DNA from: CAVVEQ01 sp963828855
GTDB taxonomy: Bacteria; Chloroflexota; Anaerolineae; Anaerolineales; Anaerolineaceae
NCBI GenBank assembly: GCA_963828855.1
Contig: CAWHGB010000002.1
Span: 124,001 to 188,000 of the forward strand
DNA length: 64,000 nucleotides
Reading direction: 5' to 3'
The stretch's first letter is position 1. The number at the start of each line of letters is the position of its first letter. The translations under genes and the position numbers were made by a program. This document shows, piece after piece, positions 56,577-64,000 of the stretch. The notes beneath the pieces were generated by a model. It saw only the letters and a list, made by a program, of their open reading frames with translations. It had not been told where the DNA came from and did not search any database.

Positions 56577-59500
56577 TCACCGAATTAATTCTTCGGCTTT
56601 GGTGTATGCATCCAAAGCTTCTTGTAAACGGTTGCTTTTTGCATAACCATCTCCAAGCGACTGCCAAACGGATACCTCTGAGGGGAAGCGATAAACTGCA
56701 GAACGTAAACTTTGGATAGTCAGCTCAAGATTACTGCCTTTTTTGATCAATCGATCAAATATTACGATAGCGTCTTCCAAATTACCATCGGAGATGGAGG
56801 AATTCGCAGAATCCAACCATTCCTCATAAGTTTGGGGAACCTTAATTTCGGGGATTTCGGTCAAAACCGGTTCGGGTGTTTGAATGACCTCATCAACCTC
56901 GATTAAGGTCGGTTCTTCTGGTTGATTTACTTCTTCCGGAGTAAGTCTGTCAACGAGTTCAACGACTGGAGGCACGCTTTGGAAATGCCCTGCCTCTTCC
57001 AATTCGTCCAAAGGAGATCGGTCACTTGGTTTTTCTTCCTCATCGTAACCTACCAGGGGGGCAGTCTCAGCGCGAGTAAGTTCCACGGCGGGAATGGCTG
57101 GTTCCATATTCTCAGTCTCGGGTAATTGCTGGAAGATCTGCTTTTGAAGATCTTCGTCTGTCTCGGTTGTAGTATCAGCAGACTCAACCCCCGGTATCGA
57201 ATTCTCTTCCTGCAAAGAATTTAGCCAGGATTCAATATCAATATCCGCGGTCATATCCAATGTATCGTCCGGGACTTGTTGATCCAATACAGAACTTTCC
57301 AGTATTGGCTGAACGAATTGCCCGGCCTCTTGTTGTCCCTGAATATAATCAAGATCAGCAATTGGTGGTTCAACTTCTGTAGGTTGGGGGGATTCAGATT
57401 CTGGTAATGGCTCACTAATTTCTGGTTGAATCTCAGCTGGGGTTTCTGAAGTTGATTGAGTCACGTCCTGTTTTTCATAATCAATAAAAGGTTTGCTAAC
57501 AAGAGTTTCATCGCCTCTTGGCTCATTTTCCTCATAACTATCTGTATCAACAAAGGGGGATTCCTCCTGTGAAAGGAGATCTGATCGTAGATCGTATGCT
57601 GAAGAACCGGACTCCTCGATTGGTAGAACCTGTTCGTTAATGGAAGTTTGATCCTGAACCCCGCCCTGGGATAATTGGTCCAGTAAAGAATTCAATCCCT
57701 GGTTACTTTCAGGCTCGGATGCAGTAGATTGTGTAAAAGAAGCAAAATCTCCAATTTCCACTCCCTGTTGCACTGATTCAGCCGGGGTGGATTCCGTGGA
57801 TGATGGGGTTACAGCCTCTGCGATGAAGGATTCCACAGCAGATTCGGGACTAAGGAAACCCTCCTGTTCTGGGGGTGCATTCGGTTTCGCCCATTCCGGC
57901 AGGATGTCTTCATCTGGAATGGATAAAACCGGGTTTTGATCTGTATTCACTTCCTTCAACCAATCAGGAATCTCAGAATATTCCTGGGGTAAGGGGAGTT
58001 CAATTTTTTCGGAATTTTCATCCATCATTGAAATGGGAGTTGAGATCAAAGTCTCATCAGATAACGTGGTGTTTTCAGATGGAATGGGTTCTTCCTCGCG
58101 AAGCCACTCTGGGATCTCTTCATCGGATTGGGAGGATGTAGCTTCCTCACTACTGCTTTTCGGTGCCATCCAAGCTGGAAGAGACTCTTCCGCTGATGTC
58201 TTTGCAGTATATATATCTGGGGTTTCAGATGAATTCAGGGGTTGGGAGCCCGGTAATTCGTTGGGCATGGCAGATGCTTGACTATCGAGTTGTTCAGAAT
58301 GGTTCGAGCCCAACCAATCTGGCAATTCACCTACTTCAGATGGTTCCATTGACTCGCTGGTTTGTTCTACCTGGGAGGCTAAAGATTTCTGATCAGGAAA
58401 TTCAAGCTTTTCTTCCTCCACCTGGTCTTCCAGGGACATCCAGACGGGTAAAGGTGATTCAGATTTATTTTCCTCATTTGCGATTATTTCTGGTTGCGCA
58501 GGAGATTCTACGATATTCATCCAACCAGGAACATCTTCATTGGAGGCTACAACTGGTTCTTGTTCTTGTTCATTGGTTGTTGATTCCGATGGTTGTTCAA
58601 CCCCAAGAGATTCAAATGTAATCCCTGGTCCGGTTGTCTCCTGAGATTGCACGCCATCAAACCCAGAAACAGTTCCAGCCATTTCAGTTTCAGGAATTTC
58701 TTGTGTCTTTGAAATCGGCTCAGGCAGGATCTTTTCCAGGAGTTCAATTTTTTCTGATTCTTCCACAACTTCCTCTGGTGTTGGCCTAGTTTCAACTGGA
58801 GCCATCGTTTTAATCCAATCAGGTATTTCATTCGATGCAACGGGTTCGGAAGGTGTGGTTTCCGTAACTGGTGTTTCCTCAACCTGACCATCCGAAGGCA
58901 CCCAGCCAGCAGCTTTCATCCAATCCGGTAATTCTGGATTAGCTGAGTCTCCAACACTTGGATTCTCAACCGGGTTTTCAGTTATATTCACTGGCTGATC
59001 CGATTCCTCGACTTCGGCTATTGCTGATGAAGGTTCAAGAGCAGGCGCAGGTTCCTGACGTAACTCTGTGAATTCCTGGGTCTTTTCTTCTTCATACACC
59101 TGTTGTTGTGATTCCATTACCTGTTCGACAGCTCCGGCCATCAGAATCCCTTCAACAGATGGAATCATATTTTCATCCGGCAGCTCATTCGGAAGGGAAT
59201 CCTGGTTAAAGCTCTTGGTGGTGACCCCGGAGGATGCGAGAGGACCCTTGGCGTCCTGCCAGTCTGTACCAAGAATCTTCGTATGACGCTGGGTATCATC
59301 ATCGGAATATTGCCATTCGATCTTTTCAACGGATACAGCTTCATCCGGGACCAGATCAGGGGAAGGTGATTCAGAGTTTATGAATGCATAATAAGGATCA
59401 ATGGCAATTAGGCGATCTTTGTACGTTTTGGACTCTGCTGATCGGTTGGAGGAAATCAATATTTGTAGCATCAATAAATTAGCATCGTAACAATACGGAA

Positions 59501-60080
59501 GTTTATTCAGGATAATGGTAAGTTGATCCAGAGCGCTTGGTTTTTGACCGGTTTCCGAATACATCCTGGCAAGTATCAAATCCAGATCGATACGTTGAGG
59601 TTCTTTGGACAAGGCTGATTTGGCTTCAGCGATCGCTTGTTCATGTAACCCACTTTTTACACACATGCGGATGTATGCACCCTGTGACAAATGAACTTTT
59701 GAAGGTTCTGTTCCGTCTCTTAGGGTCAGTAAACGTCTGAGTTCACTATTTACGGCAGAATTGGAAGGTTGGACTTCCAAGGCGCGTTCCATATGCCAAA
59801 TTGCTTTTTCGAGGTTATTCTCGTCTTCGCAAATAATGGACATACCAATATGGGAAATGAAGTCATCCGGATAAACAGAAAGCACTCTCTGAAGAATATC
59901 GGCAGCTTCAATATACCGTTGGCTTTCCAGGTAACATTTCCCCAGAAGTCGGTATGTTTCAATATGCTTTGGAAATTCCTTTAGAATGTGCTTACTGTGT
60001 GCGATTGCCTCATCGATTTGACCTCTATCGATCATGCTCTCAATTTCGCGATCATAAACCCGCAGGCCTATCTGAGCCAT
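56577..60080 (-). CDS. TPR protein with long acidic region containing repeated LPxWL-type motifs
   Basis: 1167 residues. Residues about 1-240 contain several TPR units (GQIDEAIAHSKHILKEFPKHIETYRLLGKCYLES). The middle (about 260-1070) is low-complexity, rich in Glu, Ser, Pro, Thr and Gln, and looks disordered. It carries about ten copies of [LIV]P-x-W-[LMIA], for example LPDWMK, IPDWIK, LPDWLG, IPEWLR and IPDWLK. The C-terminus (YEEWLDSANSSISDGNLEDAI) returns to TPR form. The start ATG 60080 has GGGAGGG 7 bases upstream. The function is unknown; a multivalent scaffold is inferred. Confidence 0.85.
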   Translation of the reverse strand: MAQIGLRVYDREIESMIDRGQIDEAIAHSKHILKEFPKHIETYRLLGKCYLESQRYIEAADILQRVLSVYPDDFISHIGMSIICEDENNLEKAIWHMERALEVQPSNSAVNSELRRLLTLRDGTEPSKVHLSQGAYIRMCVKSGLHEQAIAEAKSALSKEPQRIDLDLILARMYSETGQKPSALDQLTIILNKLPYCYDANLLMLQILISSNRSAESKTYKDRLIAIDPYYAFINSESPSPDLVPDEAVSVEKIEWQYSDDDTQRHTKILGTDWQDAKGPLASSGVTTKSFNQDSLPNELPDENMIPSVEGILMAGAVEQVMESQQQVYEEEKTQEFTELRQEPAPALEPSSAIAEVEESDQPVNITENPVENPSVGDSANPELPDWMKAAGWVPSDGQVEETPVTETTPSEPVASNEIPDWIKTMAPVETRPTPEEVVEESEKIELLEKILPEPISKTQEIPETEMAGTVSGFDGVQSQETTGPGITFESLGVEQPSESTTNEQEQEPVVASNEDVPGWMNIVESPAQPEIIANEENKSESPLPVWMSLEDQVEEEKLEFPDQKSLASQVEQTSESMEPSEVGELPDWLGSNHSEQLDSQASAMPNELPGSQPLNSSETPDIYTAKTSAEESLPAWMAPKSSSEEATSSQSDEEIPEWLREEEPIPSENTTLSDETLISTPISMMDENSEKIELPLPQEYSEIPDWLKEVNTDQNPVLSIPDEDILPEWAKPNAPPEQEGFLSPESAVESFIAEAVTPSSTESTPAESVQQGVEIGDFASFTQSTASEPESNQGLNSLLDQLSQGGVQDQTSINEQVLPIEESGSSAYDLRSDLLSQEESPFVDTDSYEENEPRGDETLVSKPFIDYEKQDVTQSTSETPAEIQPEISEPLPESESPQPTEVEPPIADLDYIQGQQEAGQFVQPILESSVLDQQVPDDTLDMTADIDIESWLNSLQEENSIPGVESADTTTETDEDLQKQIFQQLPETENMEPAIPAVELTRAETAPLVGYDEEEKPSDRSPLDELEEAGHFQSVPPVVELVDRLTPEEVNQPEEPTLIEVDEVIQTPEPVLTEIPEIKVPQTYEEWLDSANSSISDGNLEDAIVIFDRLIKKGSNLELTIQSLRSAVYRFPSEVSVWQSLGDGYAKSNRLQEALDAYTKAEELIR

Positions 60081-60134
60081 GAAACTACCCTCCCACAAAT
60101 TCCGGAATAACTGAATCCATCATTCCTTAACATT

Positions 60135-60140
60135 ATTATA
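60135..60140 (-). promoter_or_regulatory. Candidate -10 box of the TPR gene
   Basis: TATAAT in an AT-rich gap, about 54 bases before ATG 60080, just after the rpoD terminator on the minus strand. No clear -35. Confidence 0.4.
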
Positions 60141-60160
60141 TATACTTTCCATATATATAA

Positions 60161-60199
60161 AACAAATGTGCAACTAAATTTTGTAGTTGCACATTTGTT
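60161..60199 (-). terminator. rpoD terminator
   Basis: Perfect 16-bp stem (AACAAATGTGCAACTA with its complement), seven-base loop, then TTATATATAT on the minus strand, 14 bp after the rpoD stop. Confidence 0.8.
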
Positions 60200-60213
60200 G
60201 CCAGTTGATTCTC

Positions 60214-61434
60214 TCAATCGCCTAAATAATCGCGCAGTTTTCGCCTTGTAGTCGGGTGCCTCAGTCTACTGAGCGCTTGAGCTTCAATTTGACGGACCCT
60301 TTCCCGGGTAACACCCATTTTTCGTCCCACTTCTTCCAAAGTATATGCCTGTCCGTCAAGCAACCCGTATCGAAGTTGAAGGATTCGTACCTCGCGGGGG
60401 GGAAGGGAATTCAACACCTCTTCCAGGTGCTCACGAAGAAGGTTGTATGTCGCGGTTTCATCCGGAGCGGGGGCTTCATCATCCTCGATGAAATCACCCA
60501 GTACGGAATCTTCCTCATCATCTGTCGGGGTTTCCAGAGAAAGCGGTCGACGAGCCACCTGGATCATATTTTCTACTTTTTTCGGTGGAACATCCAATGC
60601 GACCGCCAGCTCTTCGACAGTTGGTTCACGCCCCAGCCTCTGGGTGAGTTGATGCTGGACGCGGAGAAGCTTGTTGATCTGGTCTCCCATATGCACGGGA
60701 ACCCTGATCGTACGTCCCTGATCCGCGATCGCCCTGGTTACAGCCTGGCGAATCCACCAGGTGGCATAGGTGCTGAATTTGTGTCCGCGGCGGTAATCGA
60801 ATTTTTTGGTGGCGCGGATTAAACCGATATTTCCCTCCTGGATCAAATCCAGGAAAGGAACGCCTCTGCCCATATATTTCTTGGCTACACTGATGACAAG
60901 TCGGGAGTTGGCTGTAATCAAATGCTCGCGGGCAGCCCAGCCATCCTCAATTAATCTACGCAGTTCCTGCCTGCGCCGGGAGGAAACATTTCCCTTGGCG
61001 AGTTCTTCTCGTGCCATTCGCCCCCGCTCAATACGTTGGGCTAACTCGACTTCCTCTTCAGCTGTGAGGAGTGGGACCCGGCTGACCTCTTTGAGATATA
61101 AACCAATTGTGTCATCGGTATCAATGTTTTCCAGATCATCCACTGCAACTTCGCGAGTCACCTGTCCCGGGCTTGTTGCCTCGGCTTCGACCACCAGTTC
61201 TTCCTCAGAAGGTTCTTCGAGAGCGACTTCATCTTCAACATAAGGGATGCCCGCGCTCATTAGAGCTGCGAATGCTTCCTCTAATTGACCAACGTCCTGT
61301 TCAGCGTCAGGGAAAAAATGAAGAATGTCATCGATGGTGACGTAAGATTTTTGGCGACCTACTTCAATCAAACGAGCTATCGCCGGAAATTCATCATCAT
61401 CATCATCAACAATATGGGTTAAAGGGTTCTCCAT
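60214..61434 (-). CDS. rpoD: Primary RNA polymerase sigma factor (sigma-70)
   Basis: Housekeeping sigma factor of 406 residues. An acidic region 1.1-like N-terminus is followed by region 1.2 (DTIGLYLKEVSRVPLLTAEEEVELAQRIE) and region 2 (DLIQEGNIGLIRATKKFDYRRGHKFSTYATWWIRQAVTRAI). Region 3 and region 4.2 (TLEEVGRKMGVTRERVRQIEAQALSRLRHP) complete it. The 2.4 residues for TATAAT recognition are conserved, agreeing with the -10 boxes seen in this window. A strong terminator follows. It starts at ATG 61434. Confidence 0.96.
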   Translation of the reverse strand: MENPLTHIVDDDDDEFPAIARLIEVGRQKSYVTIDDILHFFPDAEQDVGQLEEAFAALMSAGIPYVEDEVALEEPSEEELVVEAEATSPGQVTREVAVDDLENIDTDDTIGLYLKEVSRVPLLTAEEEVELAQRIERGRMAREELAKGNVSSRRRQELRRLIEDGWAAREHLITANSRLVISVAKKYMGRGVPFLDLIQEGNIGLIRATKKFDYRRGHKFSTYATWWIRQAVTRAIADQGRTIRVPVHMGDQINKLLRVQHQLTQRLGREPTVEELAVALDVPPKKVENMIQVARRPLSLETPTDDEEDSVLGDFIEDDEAPAPDETATYNLLREHLEEVLNSLPPREVRILQLRYGLLDGQAYTLEEVGRKMGVTRERVRQIEAQALSRLRHPTTRRKLRDYLGD

Positions 61435-61555
61435 TTAATGATTATCTTCTTTCTACATTTTCCTGCCTGCCATTCAAGGCAAGTATTGCAATTGAGAATA
61501 CACTTTTTTAAGGAAAAAAGCAATAGGCTTGGGCCGTCCCATCCAAAACCGTAAA

Positions 61556-61564
61556 ATTATACCA
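61556..61564 (-). promoter_or_regulatory. Extended -10 promoter upstream of rpoD
   Basis: TGGTATAAT on the minus strand in the 170-base gap between the DUF4340-like gene and rpoD, about 120 bases before the rpoD ATG. Same extended -10 form as yebC. Confidence 0.5.
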
Positions 61565-61604
61565 AAGAAAACTTATTTTATATGTGTTAATTCTAGAATT
61601 GCTG

Positions 61605-62186
61605 CTATAAATCTTGCAATGATACGGGTAAAACTTTCATATAAAATATTTTCAGGATCATATAAATTGTCTGAAAATCCGCCAGGATTGGATTGCCGGA
61701 ATCAATGCGGATATTGTATTGTCCGGAATCCTGATCGACTTTACCAATTTCGATAAAACGGGTTGAACCGTCATTGGTATATAAAGATAGCCGGGCAATC
61801 GGAGGATTCAATCCACGATCAGTGAAAACCATGGAGCTATTCATTTCTGAAACTTTGCTTAAGCCAACCGCCATCATAAGAACTTTTTGGATCTCCTCCT
61901 GGGGGAGTGGTCTTTCCGGGTGGTCCACCAAAACCCAGGAACCATCGTTTCCGCGAATGAGATTCAACTTTTCCATATCATTATTAAAAACGAACTCGAT
62001 TTTGGAATAATTTGCAAAATCTATTTCGGCAACAGGTGACAAACTGGCTGAGGTCTGCGGCGATTTATTGGGGAATATTCCCTCTCTGATATTAATAACG
62101 AACGTAAAAGTTAAGATCAAAGCAAGTAGAATACCACCCGCAATTAAAAACAATACGTTTCTTTGATTTTTATTCGCTGGCAACAT
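61605..62186 (-). CDS. DUF4340-like membrane-anchored protein
   Basis: 193 residues. A basic N-terminus (NKNQR) and a single TM helix (NVLFLIAGGILLALILTFTFVI) are followed by a predicted extracytoplasmic beta-rich domain. It includes LNLIRGNDGSWVLVDHPERPLPQEEIQKVLMMAVGLSKV, which resembles DUF4340 modules often found near ABC-type gliding or export genes. No such partners are in this window. The function is unknown. On the same strand upstream of rpoD, probably an independent unit. Confidence 0.7.
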   Translation of the reverse strand: MLPANKNQRNVLFLIAGGILLALILTFTFVINIREGIFPNKSPQTSASLSPVAEIDFANYSKIEFVFNNDMEKLNLIRGNDGSWVLVDHPERPLPQEEIQKVLMMAVGLSKVSEMNSSMVFTDRGLNPPIARLSLYTNDGSTRFIEIGKVDQDSGQYNIRIDSGNPILADFQTIYMILKIFYMKVLPVSLQDL

Positions 62187-62364
62187 GTGTTTTACGATTT
62201 ATATTATTTACATCTGTAATATTGCGATTATCACTATACAAATTGATAAGAGTATAGTCAATACATATCCTTATTTCTAATATAGTGCTAATGTAATTGG
62301 TTGCCGGATTCCTGAATATAATTAGTCATTCAGTTTGAATATTATTTGTATAGAAAGGAAATCC

Positions 62365-62655
62365 ATGAGTGTCGTTTTTGTACATGTCAGCGTCAAGCCG
62401 GAAAGAGTAAGAGATTTCATTATCGCGACTCTTGAGAACGCCCTCAATAGCCGACAGGAACCTGGGATATTAAACTTCGATCTTATTCAAAACGAGGAAG
62501 ACGAAACCAAGTTCATCATTGTTGAAGAGTATTCCAATAAAACAGCCGCAAATCAACATAAGGACACAAGGCATTATCGGGTCTGGCGTGAAGCTGTCAT
62601 GGATATGATGGCGGAGCCGCGTAAGGGGATCTGGTATCACCGGGTAGTTGAGTAG
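62365..62655 (+). CDS. Antibiotic biosynthesis monooxygenase (ABM) domain protein
   Basis: 96-residue ferredoxin-like fold protein of the YgiN/LsrG type. SVVFVHVSVKPERVRDFI, REPGILNFDL-like (QEPGILNFDLIQNEED) and FIIVEEYSNKTAANQHKDTRHY are characteristic. ATG 62365 with GAAAGGAA upstream is chosen over an in-frame TTG at 62335. The enzyme class acts on quinols or aldehydes; the exact role is unknown. It is two bases before the alcohol dehydrogenase gene, so the two are probably co-expressed. Confidence 0.85.
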   Translation: MSVVFVHVSVKPERVRDFIIATLENALNSRQEPGILNFDLIQNEEDETKFIIVEEYSNKTAANQHKDTRHYRVWREAVMDMMAEPRKGIWYHRVVE

Positions 62656-62657
62656 AA

Positions 62658-63818
62658 TTGGAATACAAATTCGACATCAACCTTCCCAACCGGGTGATTT
62701 TTGATTGCGGATCCAGATCACAGATTATTCCCACAATTAATTCCTTTGGGACACGGGTTCTTATTATTCATAGCAAATCGCATCCTTCGATTCCCGAAAT
62801 TGTTGAGGAGATCGAAGCTGCCGGTTTGGATCATGTTCAATTTGGGGTCTCGGGTGAACCTACAATCAAGTCAGTTTCCGACCTATTAGAAAAAACGCGG
62901 GAGCAGCAAATCGATTGCGTGCTGGGGATTGGTGGCGGGAGCTCTGTGGACACTGCAAAAGCGTTATCTGCTCTCTTGACTAATCCGGGGAAATCACTGA
63001 ATACCTCGAGGTGGTCGGCAAGAATCGCCCCATCCAAAACCCTCCGGTTCCTTTTATCGCTGTGCCCACTACCTCGGGAACCGGCAGTGAGGTAACCAAG
63101 AACGCGGTGCTTTCCGTCCCAGCGTCAAACATAAAAGTAAGTCTGCGAAGCCCGCTCATGATCCCAAAAGTGGCAATCATCGACCCGGAGTTGACAGTTA
63201 CGATGCCAGCTTCGATAACAGCCTCCACCGGGATGGATGCCATCATTCAACTTATTGAACCATTTTTGTCCGCCAAATCAAATGTCTTCACGGATGGGAT
63301 TTGCAGGGAAGGGTTGAAAGCTGCTGCTGGTTCCATCCGAAAAGCTTATTCCAAGCCCGGATAGCCTTCCAGGAAGGATCGGAATGTGTTTCGCCAGCTT
63401 GTGCGGAGGGATCGCGCTAGCAAATTCAGGGCTTGGGGCAGTTCATGGGTTCGCAGGGGTCATCGGTGGTATGTACCCCATACCGCATGGAATGATTTGC
63501 GCTTCATTACTGGCAGGGGTCGTACAGATGAATCTGCAAGCTCTTTCTTCAAGAAAACCGGAGGATCCCGTCATTCAAAAATTTCACGAGGTGGCTGCAA
63601 TCCTTACCGGAAGCAATAATGCTGTCGCCACTGATATTATCGGCTGGTCAATCAATATCTGCGAGGATATGGGTATTCGACCTTTATCTAAATTGGGAAT
63701 TTCGCGATCCGATTTCGAAACTATATGTGAAAAAGCTTCAATTTCCAGCAGCATGAAGGGAAATCCGATCCAACTTACTGCTGACGAATTGCTGGAAATT
63801 CTGGAAAGATCGTATTGA
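62658..63818 (+). CDS. Iron-containing alcohol dehydrogenase (two frameshifts)
   Basis: NAD(P)-linked alcohol, aldehyde or polyol dehydrogenase. The chain reads LPNRVIFDCGSRSQI, VLGIGGGSSVDTAKALSAL (dinucleotide site), FIAVPTTSGTGSEVTKNAVLS, IPKVAIIDPELTVTMPASITASTGMDAIIQLIE (Asp and His-type metal ligands; here IIQ in place of the usual ISH) and GAVHGFAGVIGGMYPIPHGMICASLL with the metal-binding His pair. Frames break near 63000 (a lost base) and 63360 (GG). Start TTG 62658 follows the ABM gene by two bases. About 388 residues. The first metal His is unusual. Substrate unknown. Confidence 0.88.
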
Positions 63819-63825
63819 TCGAACC

Positions 63826-64000
63826 TTAATCCGTGAAATACGAAATCGCAAGAACTCCTGGGCCGCTGTGAACGAGGATAGCCGGAGGCGGGAAAATAAT
63901 CTTGACCTCTGTGATCCCCAAATCTGATTTCAATTCGGAAGCCAGCATCTCCGCTTCCTGGATTGCATCGCCGTGCATGATCACAAGATTCGCTGATTTG
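63826..64000 (-). CDS. DegV family protein, C-terminal end (runs off the window)
   Basis: Only the last 57 codons are in the window, reading on the minus strand to TAA 63828-63826. The visible part, SANLVIMHGDAIQEAEMLASEL, then VKIIFPPPAILVHSGPGVLAISYF, matches the C-terminal half of DegV fatty-acid-binding proteins (VHTGPGVLGISF-type end). Convergent with the alcohol dehydrogenase gene, seven bases apart. Confidence 0.7.
   Translation of the reverse strand, partial: KSANLVIMHGDAIQEAEMLASELKSDLGITEVKIIFPPPAILVHSGPGVLAISYFTD

Noticed and set aside
56560..56667. Longer ndk start giving 187 residues
   Set aside because: The extra part lies inside the TPR coding region in another frame; TTG 56559 has a good AAGGAG and gives normal length.
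1..64000. CRISPR arrays, insertion sequences, prophage or integrase genes
   Set aside because: No spaced direct repeats and no transposase, integrase or phage structural protein was seen on either strand.

Overview
The window looks like a chromosomal stretch from an uncultured anaerobic bacterium, most probably Chloroflexota of the class Anaerolineae. This is inferred from the overall gene mix: a complete mreB-mreC-mreD-mrdA-rodA cluster, a long sigma-70 with region 1.1, a TPR protein with a long acidic disordered tail, a second MreB-like gene beside F1-ATPase genes, moderate GC, and frequent TTG and GTG starts. No phage, transposase, integrase or CRISPR array was seen.

Layout. 0-5.7 kb (+): elongasome genes mreBCD, mrdA, rodA. 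5.7-7.3 kb (+): gltX and tRNA-Gln. 7.4-18.1 kb (-): an FAD reductase with an MFS transporter; relA/spoT-moeA-VKOR-DUF1540-like; a HAD phosphatase; and a two-gene amino-acid or opine dehydrogenase-like flavoprotein complex. 18.2-19.2 kb (+): pfkA. 19.2-25.4 kb (-): tig-clpP, HAD-IIA phosphatase, rlmN, ftsY, prfB (with the classical programmed +1 frameshift) and tRNA-Leu. 25.4-30.8 kb (-): a five-gene operon encoding a zinc-ribbon membrane protein, a DUF2207-type membrane protein ending in an alternating Cys-Ala tail, an active-type radical SAM/SPASM enzyme, a paralogue that has lost the cluster cysteines, and a methyltransferase. This operon is the best candidate for an undescribed modification system. 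30.9-38.2 kb: ligA, an RlmI-like methyltransferase, ssrA (tmRNA), tRNA-Val, an FAH-family enzyme, then yebC-ruvC-trmH-ruvA. 38.3-52.8 kb (+): atpA-atpG, then about 9 kb with a YfcC/ArcD-like transporter, ornithine carbamoyltransferase, arginine deiminase, a ZIP transporter, a Lys-rich micro-ORF, PPK2 and a P-type ATPase, then atpD-atpC and a degenerate MreB paralogue. 52.9-64 kb: a YugP-like protease, tRNA-Arg, a VIT-type transporter, a dus gene, tRNA-Asp, ndk, a TPR protein, rpoD, a DUF4340-like protein, an ABM monooxygenase, an iron-containing alcohol dehydrogenase and the end of a DegV-like gene.

Sequence quality. Many conserved genes are broken by single-base frameshifts: more than 50 by hand count, most of them between 32.9 and 53.7 kb. 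Nearly all can be explained by gain, or less often loss, of one base in a short homopolymer, and the protein families realign perfectly once the frame is restored. I therefore treat them as probable sequence errors and give coordinates for the whole restored gene. The prfB frameshift is different and is real biology.

How the genes fit together. The first cluster builds the rod-shape peptidoglycan machinery. The 38-52 kb region groups ATP synthesis, arginine fermentation, polyphosphate kinase and ion pumping, which suggests an energy-conservation locus. Clean promoters (TTG-containing -35, 17-bp spacer, TATAAT-like -10) precede tRNA-Leu, tRNA-Gln and ssrA. Several protein genes have TATAAT only 6-7 bases before the start codon, suggesting leaderless transcripts.
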